From Sulfomarinibacter sp963733915 (GTDB taxonomy: Bacteria; Acidobacteriota; Thermoanaerobaculia; Thermoanaerobaculales; Sulfomarinibacteraceae): DNA of 64,000 nucleotides. The position numbers and the translations under genes were made by a program. The stretch covers positions 62,001 to 126,000 of the forward strand of contig CAVTEP010000011.1 in the NCBI GenBank assembly GCA_963733915.1. The letters run 5' to 3'. Below the pieces are notes generated by a model, which was not told the DNA's origin, did no database searches, and saw only the letters and a list, made by a program, of their open reading frames with translations. Of this stretch, positions 1-8,803 are shown one piece after another. Position 1 is the stretch's first letter; each line of letters opens with the position of its first letter.

Positions 1-1331
1 CCGGTGCCCTCACCGACCTCGCGGGTTGTGAAAAACGGATCGAAAATCTGGTCGCGGATTGCGGCGGGGATCCCGTGTCCGGTGTCTCGAACTTCGGCGA
101 TGACCTTGCCGCCGCGGACCCGTGTCCGCAGAAAGAGCCTCCCGCCATCCTTCATGGCGTCCAGGGCATTGAGCACGAGGTTGAGGAAGAGCTGCTCCAT
201 CTGGAAGTGATCAGCTTCGACCACCGCCGGGTTTTCATCGAGATCCAAATTGACCTCGATCCCGGCCGCCCGCAGCTGGTAGGCCACGAGCTCGACGACA
301 TGCCGGAGATTGTGGTTGATGGAGGTCGGTTCGAGAACGATTTCCCGGGGGCGGGCGAAGTTGAGGAGGTTGGCGACCGTGCGCTCGATGCGTCTGAGGC
401 CGTCGGCGATGAGCTGCAAGTAACGGTTGCGCATCTCCTCGTCGTCGGGGTTGTTGCGCATGTTCTCGATGCTCGCGAGCACCCCCGCAAGGGGATTATT
501 GACCTCGTGCGCGACGCCCGCGGCAAGGGTCCCCACGGCGACCATCTTTTCGGTGTGCGCGAGCTGCGCACGCTGCAGCTCCTCCCGCTCGTGCGCCGCT
601 TCCAGCTCATCCATCATGAGGTTGAAAACCTCGCCCAGCTCGGCAACCTCGTCGCCACGTCGGGTCGGTGCACGGACCGTCAGATCTCCCTCGCCGGCCC
701 GCTTCATGGTCTGGTTGAGATTGATGATCGGTGAAATCAAGGTCTCCACATAGAGCGCGGTCATGATCGAGTTGCCGAGCATCAACACCAACGCCACGAG
801 GGCGGCGCGTTTCCGAACATCGCGGACCTGGCGCTCGATCGGCTCCAATGAAAAACCCACCGCGACGGTCCCCAGAACCTCCCCCTCATCCGTCATCACC
901 GTGCGAACCTCGAGCACCTCCTCGCCGTTCTCGTCGACCTGTTGGTCCGCCCGCACCGGAACGCCGATTTCGTCGGGGGAAAGCGCCCGGACGAACGGCC
1001 GGCCCACCATCTCAGACCGGCTCGCGTGGCTGACGACGCCGGAACTCTCGGCGACCAGCACGTAGCGCATGATGTCCCGGTTGCGCGCCATGACCTCGGC
1101 GACATAGCTCTCGATCAGCCCGTCATCGCCGGCCCCGACCTGTTGTCGACCCTCGACGTAGGTGATGGGTAGGGCCATCGCCTCCGCGATACTCGTTCCG
1201 CGACTGACGATCGCATCAAAAAGGGTCCGGCGCTGGTACATCGCGCCGAGCACCGCGACGAGGGTCATGGTCACCACGATCAACGTGTTCGAGTAGAGGA
1301 AAAACCGGATCCGGAGACCGAGCTTGATCAT
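1..1331 (-). CDS. membrane sensor histidine kinase (C-terminus outside window)
   Basis: Reading the minus strand from the ATG at 1331 gives at least 443 residues before the window edge. Visible in order: an N-terminal membrane segment (about residues 8-30), an extracytoplasmic region, a second membrane segment (about 176-196), a HAMP linker, and a HisKA domain with phospho-acceptor His275 in GVAHEVNNPL. An HATPase domain follows, with an N-box (NLVLNALDAM) and a G1 box (DTGHGIP), and the window ends in the G2 region (GEGTG). The ATG overlaps the stop of the upstream siroheme synthase gene as ATGA (1328-1331), so the two are probably translationally coupled. The signal is unknown. The kinase family is clear but the partner regulator is not visible. 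Confidence 0.9.
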   Translation of the reverse strand, partial: MIKLGLRIRFFLYSNTLIVVTMTLVAVLGAMYQRRTLFDAIVSRGTSIAEAMALPITYVEGRQQVGAGDDGLIESYVAEVMARNRDIMRYVLVAESSGVVSHASRSEMVGRPFVRALSPDEIGVPVRADQQVDENGEEVLEVRTVMTDEGEVLGTVAVGFSLEPIERQVRDVRKRAALVALVLMLGNSIMTALYVETLISPIINLNQTMKRAGEGDLTVRAPTRRGDEVAELGEVFNLMMDELEAAHEREELQRAQLAHTEKMVAVGTLAAGVAHEVNNPLAGVLASIENMRNNPDDEEMRNRYLQLIADGLRRIERTVANLLNFARPREIVLEPTSINHNLRHVVELVAYQLRAAGIEVNLDLDENPAVVEADHFQMEQLFLNLVLNALDAMKDGGRLFLRTRVRGGKVIAEVRDTGHGIPAAIRDQIFDPFFTTREVGEGT

Positions 1332-3136
1332 CGGACGTCTCTTCCGACGAGGCGTGAGTAACCGGCTATGGACGCCACCAGTTCGTCCCCATTGACGTCC
1401 TCGGCAAGCTCATGCACCGCGGACCACCCTCGTTCCCGCGCCCTGACAGCTGCCGCCGCTCCAACGCACCAGGCCTGTACGTTGTCCTCCCATCCGGGCC
1501 CGCCGCGCTCCTCGTCAAGCCAGTCGACCTCGGCGGGGCTGAACACGACGCAACCCGTCAACGGCACGGCGCCCATCACCACCCGTGCCGCCGGGGTCAC
1601 CGGCAGCGGGAGCATCACGATTTCCGCGCCCGCATATTCGAGCACCTTGCCATTCCCGGGTCGAGACGCCGGCAGGAGCAGGCGCTGCCCCGCGAGCGGC
1701 AGCCGCGAGACCCAGTCGAGGGTTTCGGCGTGGCGAATCGTCGGGCCGAAGGCGAACAACGCCGGCGGCTGCAGACCGGCCGCTTCGATCGCCGCTGGCA
1801 GCTCGGCGACGGTCGAGATGACGCGTCTTTGGGCGGAGGTGGTGCCCTGCTCGACCATGACCGCCGGTGTCGCCGGATCCATCCCGTGCTCGAGCAGGGC
1901 TGCAACCACCTGCGGCAGGGCAGCGACACCCATGTAGCCGACCACGGTCGAATGGGTGTCCTGAGCGAGGAGATCCCAGCGTACCTGCGGCCCGTCCGAC
2001 TTGATCGCCTCATGCGCGGTCAGCAGTGTCAGACGCACCGCTTCGCGACGGTGGGTCACCGGTACCCCGGCCCACGCCATCGCCGCCACTCCTGAGGTGA
2101 CGCCCGGCACGACCTCGAATCGAATGCCCTCGGCCGCCAGCACCTCCGCCTCCTCGCCACCGCGGCCGAAGACGTAGGGGTCCCCCCCTTTGAGACGCAC
2201 CACCTTTTTGCCGGCCTTCGCGAGCCGCACCAGGAGGGCGTTGATCTCTTCTTGGGGAACCGGATGGTTCCCCGCCACCTTGCCCACCGGGTGCAGCTCG
2301 ACATCGGGCGCCAGTTCGCAGGGCAGCGCCGCGGACGCCAAACGGTCGAATACAACCGCGTCGGCCTCGAGGAGGCGGCGCCGACCGCGAATGGTGAGCA
2401 GACCCGGACACCCCGGTCCTGCGCCTACCAGCGACACGTGGCCCGCGCACGACGCATCGTGTCCGCCGGCAACCGGCCGCGTCACCTGCGGTCGATCTCC
2501 CTCGAGGTGATCAACCTGTAACTGGAGCCACGACTCCTCCTCGGACGCGGTCGGCACCCGCGCCGTCAAGCTGTCGGCGTCGACCGTCGCGCGAAAAAAC
2601 CGATCGAAAAGCGCTTCTTCGTGCTCGCCGTCCGTGCCAAGACTCCGCACTGTGCGTCGGTAGCGGGCGGCCGCCGCCAGCCACTCACCCCACTCCGGGC
2701 CAAGGCGCCTCTCGAGGAGCTGGCGCAGCCGGCGGACGACGAACGGCGCCTCGCCCGCCGATCCGATTGCCAACTGCAGCGGCCCCCGCCGCACCCTGGC
2801 CGGGAGGTGGAAGGAGCAGAGCTCGGGGTCGTCGGCGACGTTGCACCAGACGCCGGCCTTTTCAGCGTCGCGGAACACCCCGGCATTGATCTCGCGGTCA
2901 TCGGTGGCAGCAAAAACCAGGGCCCAGCCCTTGCCGGCATCTGCATCGTAGGGACGGGTCTCGAGAATGATTTCCCCACGCCCGGCCATTTCGGCAAGCG
3001 GTTCCACGACCTCGGGCGCCACGACCGTGACCCGCGCCCCCTCCTCGACCAGACCCTGCACTTTGCGGAGGGCGACACCTCCGCCTCCCACGACCAGGAC
3101 CCGACGGTCTTTGACTTCCAGCGAAACGGGATACAT
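1328..3136 (-). CDS. cysG: siroheme synthase fusion (CysG_N + uroporphyrinogen-III methyltransferase + partial HemD-like tail)
   Basis: About 602 aa from the ATG at 3136, which has GGGGA seven bases upstream; an in-frame TTG lies 7 codons earlier. Residues about 1-150 are a precorrin-2 dehydrogenase/ferrochelatase module with an NAD motif (VVGGGGVALRK). Residues about 230-480 are a SUMT domain with GAGPGCPGLLTIRG, the RLKGGDPYVFGRGGEE region and VVPGVTSG. The last ~115 residues resemble only part of a uroporphyrinogen-III synthase (HemD), shorter than the usual ~250 aa. The protein should convert uroporphyrinogen III to siroheme, the cofactor of DsrAB encoded nearby. It overlaps the following histidine kinase by 4 nt. 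Main function is secure; activity of the tail is doubtful. Confidence 0.93.
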   Translation of the reverse strand: MYPVSLEVKDRRVLVVGGGGVALRKVQGLVEEGARVTVVAPEVVEPLAEMAGRGEIILETRPYDADAGKGWALVFAATDDREINAGVFRDAEKAGVWCNVADDPELCSFHLPARVRRGPLQLAIGSAGEAPFVVRRLRQLLERRLGPEWGEWLAAAARYRRTVRSLGTDGEHEEALFDRFFRATVDADSLTARVPTASEEESWLQLQVDHLEGDRPQVTRPVAGGHDASCAGHVSLVGAGPGCPGLLTIRGRRRLLEADAVVFDRLASAALPCELAPDVELHPVGKVAGNHPVPQEEINALLVRLAKAGKKVVRLKGGDPYVFGRGGEEAEVLAAEGIRFEVVPGVTSGVAAMAWAGVPVTHRREAVRLTLLTAHEAIKSDGPQVRWDLLAQDTHSTVVGYMGVAALPQVVAALLEHGMDPATPAVMVEQGTTSAQRRVISTVAELPAAIEAAGLQPPALFAFGPTIRHAETLDWVSRLPLAGQRLLLPASRPGNGKVLEYAGAEIVMLPLPVTPAARVVMGAVPLTGCVVFSPAEVDWLDEERGGPGWEDNVQAWCVGAAAAVRARERGWSAVHELAEDVNGDELVASIAGYSRLVGRDVR

Positions 3137-3288
3137 GCAATTTCCCCGAAAACTCAACTGTCACAGCGGTTTCGACCGCAGTCCCTGGAGTGTAACACCG
3201 GCCACCCCTCCGACTCCAGCGTTACGCCGAAGAAACAGCCGCTCCTCACGATATTGATCGCTTTCCTTTCGTACGACAGAATGCGCCG

Positions 3289-4558
3289 GTGCCTTATGTG
3301 AACCGACGCAAATCGACCGTGGTCCTCACCCTGCTCTTTGTACTGCACGCGTTGCCCTGGCTGGTCCGACCCTTCCTGATCGGCGGCGACGAAGCCCACT
3401 ACGCCCTGATGGCCGGCTCCATCGCAGTCGATCGCGATGTCGACCTCGGGGAAGACTACCTCCGGATCGCTGATGGTTCCAGGGCGGCGGGATTCAAGCG
3501 GGCCGGCACAGAGCTCGATCCCCACGTGCGGGTGGTCAACGGCCGTGAAGTCTTCAGTCATCCCCTCGGCCTGCCCCTGCTCGCCGCCCCCCTGGTTGCC
3601 CTGCAGCAGGCGCTGCTTCCGGGGAGCGCTCCCGATTTTCTACTCGGTATTTTCGGTTTGTGTGTGACCTTCGCGGCCCTGCTCGCCGGGCGTGAGCTTC
3701 TCGAGCGGTCATTCGGCGTGGGGGACCTCGCGATCGGTTTCTATTTTGCGAGCCCCCTCTGGTTTTACAGCCGCACCTTCTTTACCGAACCGTACATCTG
3801 GTCGGCGGTGGTTCTCGCACTATGGCTGATCACCCGAGAGCGTTTCGTTGCCGCCGGCGCTCTGTTCGGTGCGGCCCTCGCCCTCAAAGAGAGCGCCTTG
3901 TTGGCCGTTGCACCCGTGTTGCTCGCCGGCGGCCTGGGCCGTGGATGGAAGCGCGCGATGACTCTCCTCGCAGGACCGATCACCGTCGTGGGTCTTTGGG
4001 CGGCAAAGAACATGGTGGTCTATGGGCGGTGGTTTGAGACCTTTCAAGCATTCCGCATGGGCAACCCGTTTCGCGGATTGCTTGGAGTGCTTCTCGACCC
4101 ACGTCACGGCGTGCTCGTGTTCGCGCCGGTCGTGGTCCTCGTGGTTGCCGGGATGCCGCGCCGACAGCCGCCACGAGAATCGTTAACCGATCCGCTCGAC
4201 TGTTGCCTGGCTGGTGATGCTCCTCTACCTGGCGCTCACCTCGTGCTGGGTGGGCTGGCAAGGCGGCTCGTGCTACGGCCCGCGTCTCATGATTCCAGCC
4301 ATCGCCGCCGCCGTCGTTCCCCTCGCCGAGGCCTGGCGACGCTGGCGGAGCCGTGCGCTGTACCGCAGCGCTCTCGCGACCCTCCTGGTGGCCGGCTTCA
4401 CGATTCAGTTGAGTGTGGCCTTTAAGCCGTACCACCTCTTCTGGTCGCCTTCGATCATCGACGTCCTCACCGCCACGGTCTATGGGCCCGTCGCCGGCGT
4501 CATCATCGGGGGACTGCTCACGACGATTCTCTTACGACGTCTCGCTTCCAATTCATGA
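3289..4558 (+). CDS. GT39/ArnT-like polytopic membrane glycosyltransferase, interrupted by a single-base frameshift
   Basis: The first reading frame (GTG at 3289) encodes a hydrophobic protein with an early acidic motif (GGDEAHYAL) typical of PMT/ArnT-like glycosyltransferases, followed by repeated membrane segments to about position 4155. The frame then becomes arginine/proline rich. A hydrophobic continuation (TVAWLVMLLYLALTSCWVGW onward) runs one base out of frame to the stop at 4558. Removing one base near 4187-4205 would give about 422 aa. Either the gene is recently broken or the assembly has an indel. It is divergent from the siroheme synthase gene and no function in sulfur metabolism is suggested. 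Substrate unknown. Confidence 0.7.
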
Positions 4559-4573
4559 GGTAGCGTCTTTGCC

Positions 4574-6256
4574 TTATTTTTCGATCGCTTTCGAAGTCCG
4601 GAGCGCGCGGACCCGCCAGCTGACGCCGCCGCCGAGGTAGCGGGCGCGGGTACCCTGTTGGGTGAGCCAGCGCACGATCTCGGCCGACCTGGTGCCGTGG
4701 GCGCAAGCCACCAGTAGCGGTCCGCTGGGGATTTCGCCGACCCGGTCGCGGAGCTCCCCAACCTCGATCTCGACGACGCGAGCCGCGGCCAGCGGCCGCT
4801 CCTCGCGTTCTTCCGGTACCCGCACATCAAGCACCGTGGCCCGCCCGAAGTCGACGAGGGGCGACACGGACTCGATGCCCTCGCTTTGGTTCTGGGCGGC
4901 CATCGCAAGCACCGCCAGGGGATCGAGGGCCGGCGCGTAGGGAGGGGCATAGGCGTGCTCGATGGCTGCGAAGTCATCGATGACGGCGCCGCGGAGCATA
5001 AGCTGGGCGGCGACATCGATTCTCTTTGCGACCTCCCCATTTTCTCCAACGGCCTGGACACCGAGGACACGTTTGGTGGACGGGTCGTAGACCATCTCGA
5101 GGAGAATGAGCTTCGTCTCCGGCCAGTAGTGGGCGCGATCCTCGGCGCTGATCCAGACTTGACGAACACCGAGACCGTCATCGCCGAGCCGGGAGGAGGT
5201 GCAGCCGACCGCCGCCACGTTGAGGTTGAAGACCTTGACCGCAGTGGCGCCGGCGACGGGGCCGAAACTCCCGACCCGCCCGGCAAGGATGTCGGCCAAC
5301 AGTCGTCCCTGCCGGTTGGCAAGCGAGCCGAGAGGTAGATAGGCCGGCCCACCGGACGCGACATGCCGGCACTCAATGCAGTCACCGATCGCCCACACGT
5401 GCGGAATCGAGGTCTGAAATCGTTGGTCGACGCGAATCGCCCGGCTCGGGCCGAGGGCGACGCCAGCGCTCTTCGCCAACTCCACCCGCGGTTCGACCCC
5501 GACCGCCACCACCACCGCATCCGCACGAACTGTCTCGATCCCGGCCGTCACCGTGACGCCCTCGTCGTCGGCGGCAATCCCGGTAACTGCGGAGCGGGTC
5601 AAGACCCTTAGCCCATTTGCTTCCAGGTGGCGCGCCACAACCTCGCCGAGTTCCGGGTCCAGAATCTCCGGCAGCGGCGTGGACGCCGCTTCGATCAGCG
5701 TGACGTCGGCGCCCCACAGGCTGTGAAAGGCCTCGGCCAGCTCACAACCGACGAGCCCGCCGCCGACCACCACCACGTGTTCGATCTTCCCCTGCATGAG
5801 ACCGATCTTGAGCGGTTTGACGTCGTCCCACACGTGAAAGGTGTGGATCCGGGCGTGGTCAGGAAGACCCGGGAGCCTGCGCGGAGACGCCCCGGTCGCG
5901 AGGACGAGCTCGTCCCACCCGAGGTCTCGATCGCCGTCGGTCCATTCGATGTGAAGGGTCCTGGCGTCGAGGTCTACCGCGGTCGCCCGCCATGGCGCGA
6001 GCACCTCGACATCTTTGACGGTGGAAAAATAGTCTTCGTCACGTTCGGCCCCGTAGGGGGTGCGACGCAGCGCACCGAGCTCCTCGATATCACCTGAGAG
6101 CACGTAAGGGAGACCGCAAGCACCATAGGAGAAAACCTCGTTCGCCTCGACGACTGTGATCGGCCAATCGGGCTGCAATCGCCGCAATCGGCACGCACAT
6201 CTCAAACCCGCCGCCGACGCCCCGACAATAACTACTTTTTTCGGGTCCTCACTCAC
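4574..6256 (-). CDS. CoA-disulfide reductase / NADH oxidase-like flavoprotein fused to rhodanese
   Basis: About 560 aa. The GTG at 6256 is preferred because GAGG sits just upstream and overlaps the alternative GTG at 6262. The N-terminus has an FAD-binding motif (VVIVGASAAG) and the redox-active cysteine motif YGACGLPY (Cys47) typical of CoADR and persulfide reductases. A second dinucleotide motif (VVVVGGGLVG) binds NAD(P)H, and WAIGDC belongs to the FAD site. The C-terminal ~100 residues are a rhodanese domain with active-site loop CAHGTRS (Cys518). CoADR-Rhd proteins reduce CoA-persulfide, polysulfide or disulfides with NAD(P)H. It lies just beyond the dsr operon terminator on the same strand, so a sulfur role is plausible but the physiological substrate is inferred. 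Confidence 0.88.
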   Translation of the reverse strand: MSEDPKKVVIVGASAAGLRCACRLRRLQPDWPITVVEANEVFSYGACGLPYVLSGDIEELGALRRTPYGAERDEDYFSTVKDVEVLAPWRATAVDLDARTLHIEWTDGDRDLGWDELVLATGASPRRLPGLPDHARIHTFHVWDDVKPLKIGLMQGKIEHVVVVGGGLVGCELAEAFHSLWGADVTLIEAASTPLPEILDPELGEVVARHLEANGLRVLTRSAVTGIAADDEGVTVTAGIETVRADAVVVAVGVEPRVELAKSAGVALGPSRAIRVDQRFQTSIPHVWAIGDCIECRHVASGGPAYLPLGSLANRQGRLLADILAGRVGSFGPVAGATAVKVFNLNVAAVGCTSSRLGDDGLGVRQVWISAEDRAHYWPETKLILLEMVYDPSTKRVLGVQAVGENGEVAKRIDVAAQLMLRGAVIDDFAAIEHAYAPPYAPALDPLAVLAMAAQNQSEGIESVSPLVDFGRATVLDVRVPEEREERPLAAARVVEIEVGELRDRVGEIPSGPLLVACAHGTRSAEIVRWLTQQGTRARYLGGGVSWRVRALRTSKAIEK

Positions 6257-6316
6257 GGGCACCTCGATTCCTTGAATCCCCTGCCGCCGATTCTATGCCT
6301 GGTGGTTGGGGGCATT

Positions 6317-6345
6317 CCGAATTCCTAATTTCTAATTCCGAATTC
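6317..6345. repeat. A/T-rich microrepeat (CCGAATTCCTAATT-type)
   Basis: Tandem variants of the unit CCGAATTCCTAATT lie between the CoADR-Rhd gene and the dsr terminator. Related copies lie at 6398-6419 and 40703-40736. The unit stands out against the GC-rich background. Confidence 0.75.
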
Positions 6346-6346
6346 A

Positions 6347-6387
6347 AAAATCCCCCGCCCCCGGCACGAACCGGGCGGGCGGGGGCA
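6347..6387 (-). terminator. intrinsic terminator of the dsr operon
   Basis: On the minus strand a very GC-rich hairpin (5' arm beginning GCCCCCGCCCGCCCGG, loop TTCGTG, 3' arm CCGGGGGCGGGGG) is followed by a run of five T. It lies about 25 bases after the dsrP stop and is well placed to end the dsr transcript. Confidence 0.85.
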
Positions 6388-6397
6388 TTTCCTCATT

Positions 6398-6419
6398 CCG
6401 AATTCCGAATTCCTAATTT
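6398..6419. repeat. A/T-rich microrepeat (CCGAATTC-type), second copy
   Basis: Another cluster of GAATTCC/TAATT units, overlapping the end of dsrP and flanking the terminator on the side opposite 6317-6345. It supplies the last codons of dsrP. Confidence 0.7.
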
Positions 6420-7573
6420 GCCTTCAACTGTCCTCTCACCTCGAGCGCGATCTTGTAGAGCCCGGTGAGAACCAGGGCGCCGACCGCATAGATCGCGAGA
6501 CTGATCATGAGCTCCGGAGCGGTCGGCGCGTAATGAACCACCTTGCCTAGCGGGTTTGGCACGAATCCGGCTATGACCATGCCGAGGCCCTTGTCGATCC
6601 ACAACGAGGCGACTACCGCCACGCAGCCGAACTTGAGCCAGCCGTAATCACCGCGGGTCTTGGGATTGATGAGCACGATCAGCGACACGATCGCCAGGAT
6701 CGACGAAACCCACATCCACGGCGCAAGAGTGTTTTCTCCCTCGAGACCCATGAACAAGAACTGAAAGTGATGGACGTGCTCGGGGATATCGCTGTAGAGA
6801 GCTGTGAAGACCTCCATGAGCACGAAGAAAACGTTGATCGTCATGGCGTAGGTCACGATCTTTGCCAGGGCGTCAATGGCCTGCTTGCCCGGGTCGAAGG
6901 TCGAGATCCTGCGCACGAAAAACGCGAGGAGGAGCAGTATGGCGGGGCCGGCGGCAAATGCCGAGGCCAGGAATCGTGGCGCCAGAATCGCGGTCAGCCA
7001 GAACGGCCGTGCCGCGAGTCCTGCGTACAGGAACGCGGTCACCGTGTGGATCGAGACCGCCCACGGGATGGAAAGCAGGATGATCGGTTTGAGCCATTTC
7101 GGCGGCGGTTCCTCGCGCCGCTCGGAGGACAGCGTCCAGTGGCTGATGACGACGTTGAGCACCAAGTAGCCGCCGAGAGCGACTGTGTCCCAGAACATCA
7201 TCGAGTGCACCGTGGGGTAGAGAAAGACGTTGAGGATGCGGTTTGGCATGCCCATATCGACGAAGATGAAAGCCATGCACATGATGACCGCGGGGATGGC
7301 GAGGAACTCGCCGAGGATGGTCATCTTGCCGAAAGCCTTGTAGTCGTGGAGGTAGTAGGGCAGCACCACCATAACCGCCGAGGCGGCGACACCCACCAGA
7401 AAGGTGAACTGGGCGATATAGAAGCCCCACACCACATCGCGGCTGAGGCCGGTGATCGTCAGACCTTCGTTGAACTGCCAGAACCAGCACGCCATGCCGC
7501 CGCCGATCACCAACAACAGGGCGAAGATCCAGGACCAGTACGCCCGGGAGCCCGAGAGAGCCTTTTCAAGCAT
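6413..7573 (-). CDS. dsrP: DsrP, NrfD-family integral membrane subunit of DsrMKJOP
   Basis: 386 aa from the ATG at 7573, chosen because GAGGAGG lies seven bases upstream; an in-frame ATG six codons earlier lacks this. About ten hydrophobic helices are visible, with the NrfD/PsrC-type pattern and no cofactor-binding cysteine motif. In DsrMKJOP this subunit is the second quinone-interacting membrane protein. It partners the periplasmic ferredoxin DsrO, whose gene it overlaps by 8 nt (ATGCTTGA). It is the last gene of the dsr run, followed by a strong terminator. The final codons fall in an A/T microrepeat. Identity is secured by length and by gene order M-K-J-O-P. Confidence 0.95.
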   Translation of the reverse strand: MLEKALSGSRAYWSWIFALLLVIGGGMACWFWQFNEGLTITGLSRDVVWGFYIAQFTFLVGVAASAVMVVLPYYLHDYKAFGKMTILGEFLAIPAVIMCMAFIFVDMGMPNRILNVFLYPTVHSMMFWDTVALGGYLVLNVVISHWTLSSERREEPPPKWLKPIILLSIPWAVSIHTVTAFLYAGLAARPFWLTAILAPRFLASAFAAGPAILLLLAFFVRRISTFDPGKQAIDALAKIVTYAMTINVFFVLMEVFTALYSDIPEHVHHFQFLFMGLEGENTLAPWMWVSSILAIVSLIVLINPKTRGDYGWLKFGCVAVVASLWIDKGLGMVIAGFVPNPLGKVVHYAPTAPELMISLAIYAVGALVLTGLYKIALEVRGQLKAN

Positions 7574-8414
7574 GACCACCCTCCTCTTCAAAGACCTCCG
7601 CCGCCGGTGCGATCTCTTGCAGGGTCCGCGGATCCTCGACGATGTAATAGACCTCGGGCTGGGTCCCGAGACCCGGCTTGCGCCGTATGGCCAAGTGCTC
7701 GGCGAGCAGCTGTCTCACCTCGGAACTCGGATCGTTGAGGTCTCCGAAGACCATCTCGCCGTTGTCGCAGGCTTCAACGCAGGCGGGCTGTTCACCGCGC
7801 ACCAGCCGCTCGTCGCAGAAGGTGCACTTTTCGACCACCCCGCGCATCCGCGTGGGATAGGTGCTATCGAGGGTGGCCAGGTTCGGCGCCTTCCGCGGGT
7901 CTTTCCAGTTGAAGCTCCGTGAGCCGTAAGGGCAGGCAACAACGCAGTAGCGGCAACCGATACAGCGGTGCCAATCCATCATGACCACACCGTCGGCAGC
8001 CCGCTTCCAGGTTGCCTGGGTCGGGCACACCCGGGTGCACGGGGGGTTGTCGCAGTGGTTGCACAGAAGCAGGGTCGGTTTGCCTTTGAGATCTTCGCGG
8101 ATGTAGTGGAACTCCTGCGAGTGAAAGGCGGTTTCGAAATCCTCGGTCCAGATCCACTTGACCTCGTTCTTGGCGTCGTCCGAAAAATCGGGCACGTTGT
8201 GGGCGTCGTGACAAGCGGAGATGACCTTGTCGAGCAGCGCATCGTCCTTGGCGAACTTGCGCAGATCGACCACCAGCGCGAGACGCTTGCCCTCGGTTAC
8301 CGGCGGTTCGTGCTCTTCAGACGCCCTCGTCCGGGTGGCGACAGCGGTGGAACCGGCCACGCCGGCGGCCGACAGACCGGCGAACTTGAGAAATCCTCGT
8401 CTGCTGCTCTTCAT
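7566..8414 (-). CDS. dsrO: DsrO, Tat-exported periplasmic ferredoxin subunit
   Basis: 282 aa starting at the ATG at 8414, which begins a twin-arginine signal (SSRRGFLKF, then a hydrophobic stretch). An open frame continues upstream but without sense in the context of dsrJ. The mature part has several four-cysteine clusters of the 4Fe-4S type: CNHCDNPPCTRVCP, CIGCRYCVVACP, CTFCDERL and a partner CVEAC. DsrO is the periplasmic iron-sulfur relay of DsrMKJOP between the cytochrome DsrJ and the membrane protein DsrP. The start overlaps the dsrJ stop by one base (TGATG) and the end overlaps dsrP. Confidence 0.95.
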   Translation of the reverse strand: MKSSRRGFLKFAGLSAAGVAGSTAVATRTRASEEHEPPVTEGKRLALVVDLRKFAKDDALLDKVISACHDAHNVPDFSDDAKNEVKWIWTEDFETAFHSQEFHYIREDLKGKPTLLLCNHCDNPPCTRVCPTQATWKRAADGVVMMDWHRCIGCRYCVVACPYGSRSFNWKDPRKAPNLATLDSTYPTRMRGVVEKCTFCDERLVRGEQPACVEACDNGEMVFGDLNDPSSEVRQLLAEHLAIRRKPGLGTQPEVYYIVEDPRTLQEIAPAAEVFEEEGGHA

Positions 8415-8803
8415 CACTGCCCCTCCTCGGGAATCACGTGGCAGGTCCAACAGTAGGGATCGACCGCCGAGTACGTGTGACAGGCATCGCAGAACTCTTT
8501 TTTGTTTGTGTGGCAACCCAGGCAGGTATCGGAAAGGCTCATGGTGTATTCCTTGCCCGACAGCTCGGAGGTGTAGGTGCGGATGTCGTCGCGCACCACC
8601 GTGTCCCGCCACCGATCAAGGAGTTCCATGTGATTTGCCCGCATGAACTCGGTCGCTTCGACGCACTCGGTCGAACCGTTGGCCGGCTTCTGGAGCGCGG
8701 GCGCCGCCGGTGAGGCGGTGCTCAAGGCGTTGTACCACAAGGGTGAGGTCGCGATGACCACGAAGACGGCGAGACCGGCGACGATCTTGCTGGCGTCATA
8801 CAT
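8414..8803 (-). CDS. dsrJ: DsrJ, triheme cytochrome c of DsrMKJOP
   Basis: 129 aa with an uncleaved-looking N-terminal hydrophobic segment (about residues 8-28), which would anchor it to the periplasmic face. Three heme c motifs are clustered near the C-terminus: CLGCH, CDACH and CWTCH. Size, heme number and position between dsrK and dsrO match DsrJ. The start overlaps the end of dsrK by 8 nt (ATGTATGA) and the stop touches dsrO. DsrJ takes part in electron transfer on the periplasmic side; its exact partner is unsettled in the family. Confidence 0.96.
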   Translation of the reverse strand: MYDASKIVAGLAVFVVIATSPLWYNALSTASPAAPALQKPANGSTECVEATEFMRANHMELLDRWRDTVVRDDIRTYTSELSGKEYTMSLSDTCLGCHTNKKEFCDACHTYSAVDPYCWTCHVIPEEGQ

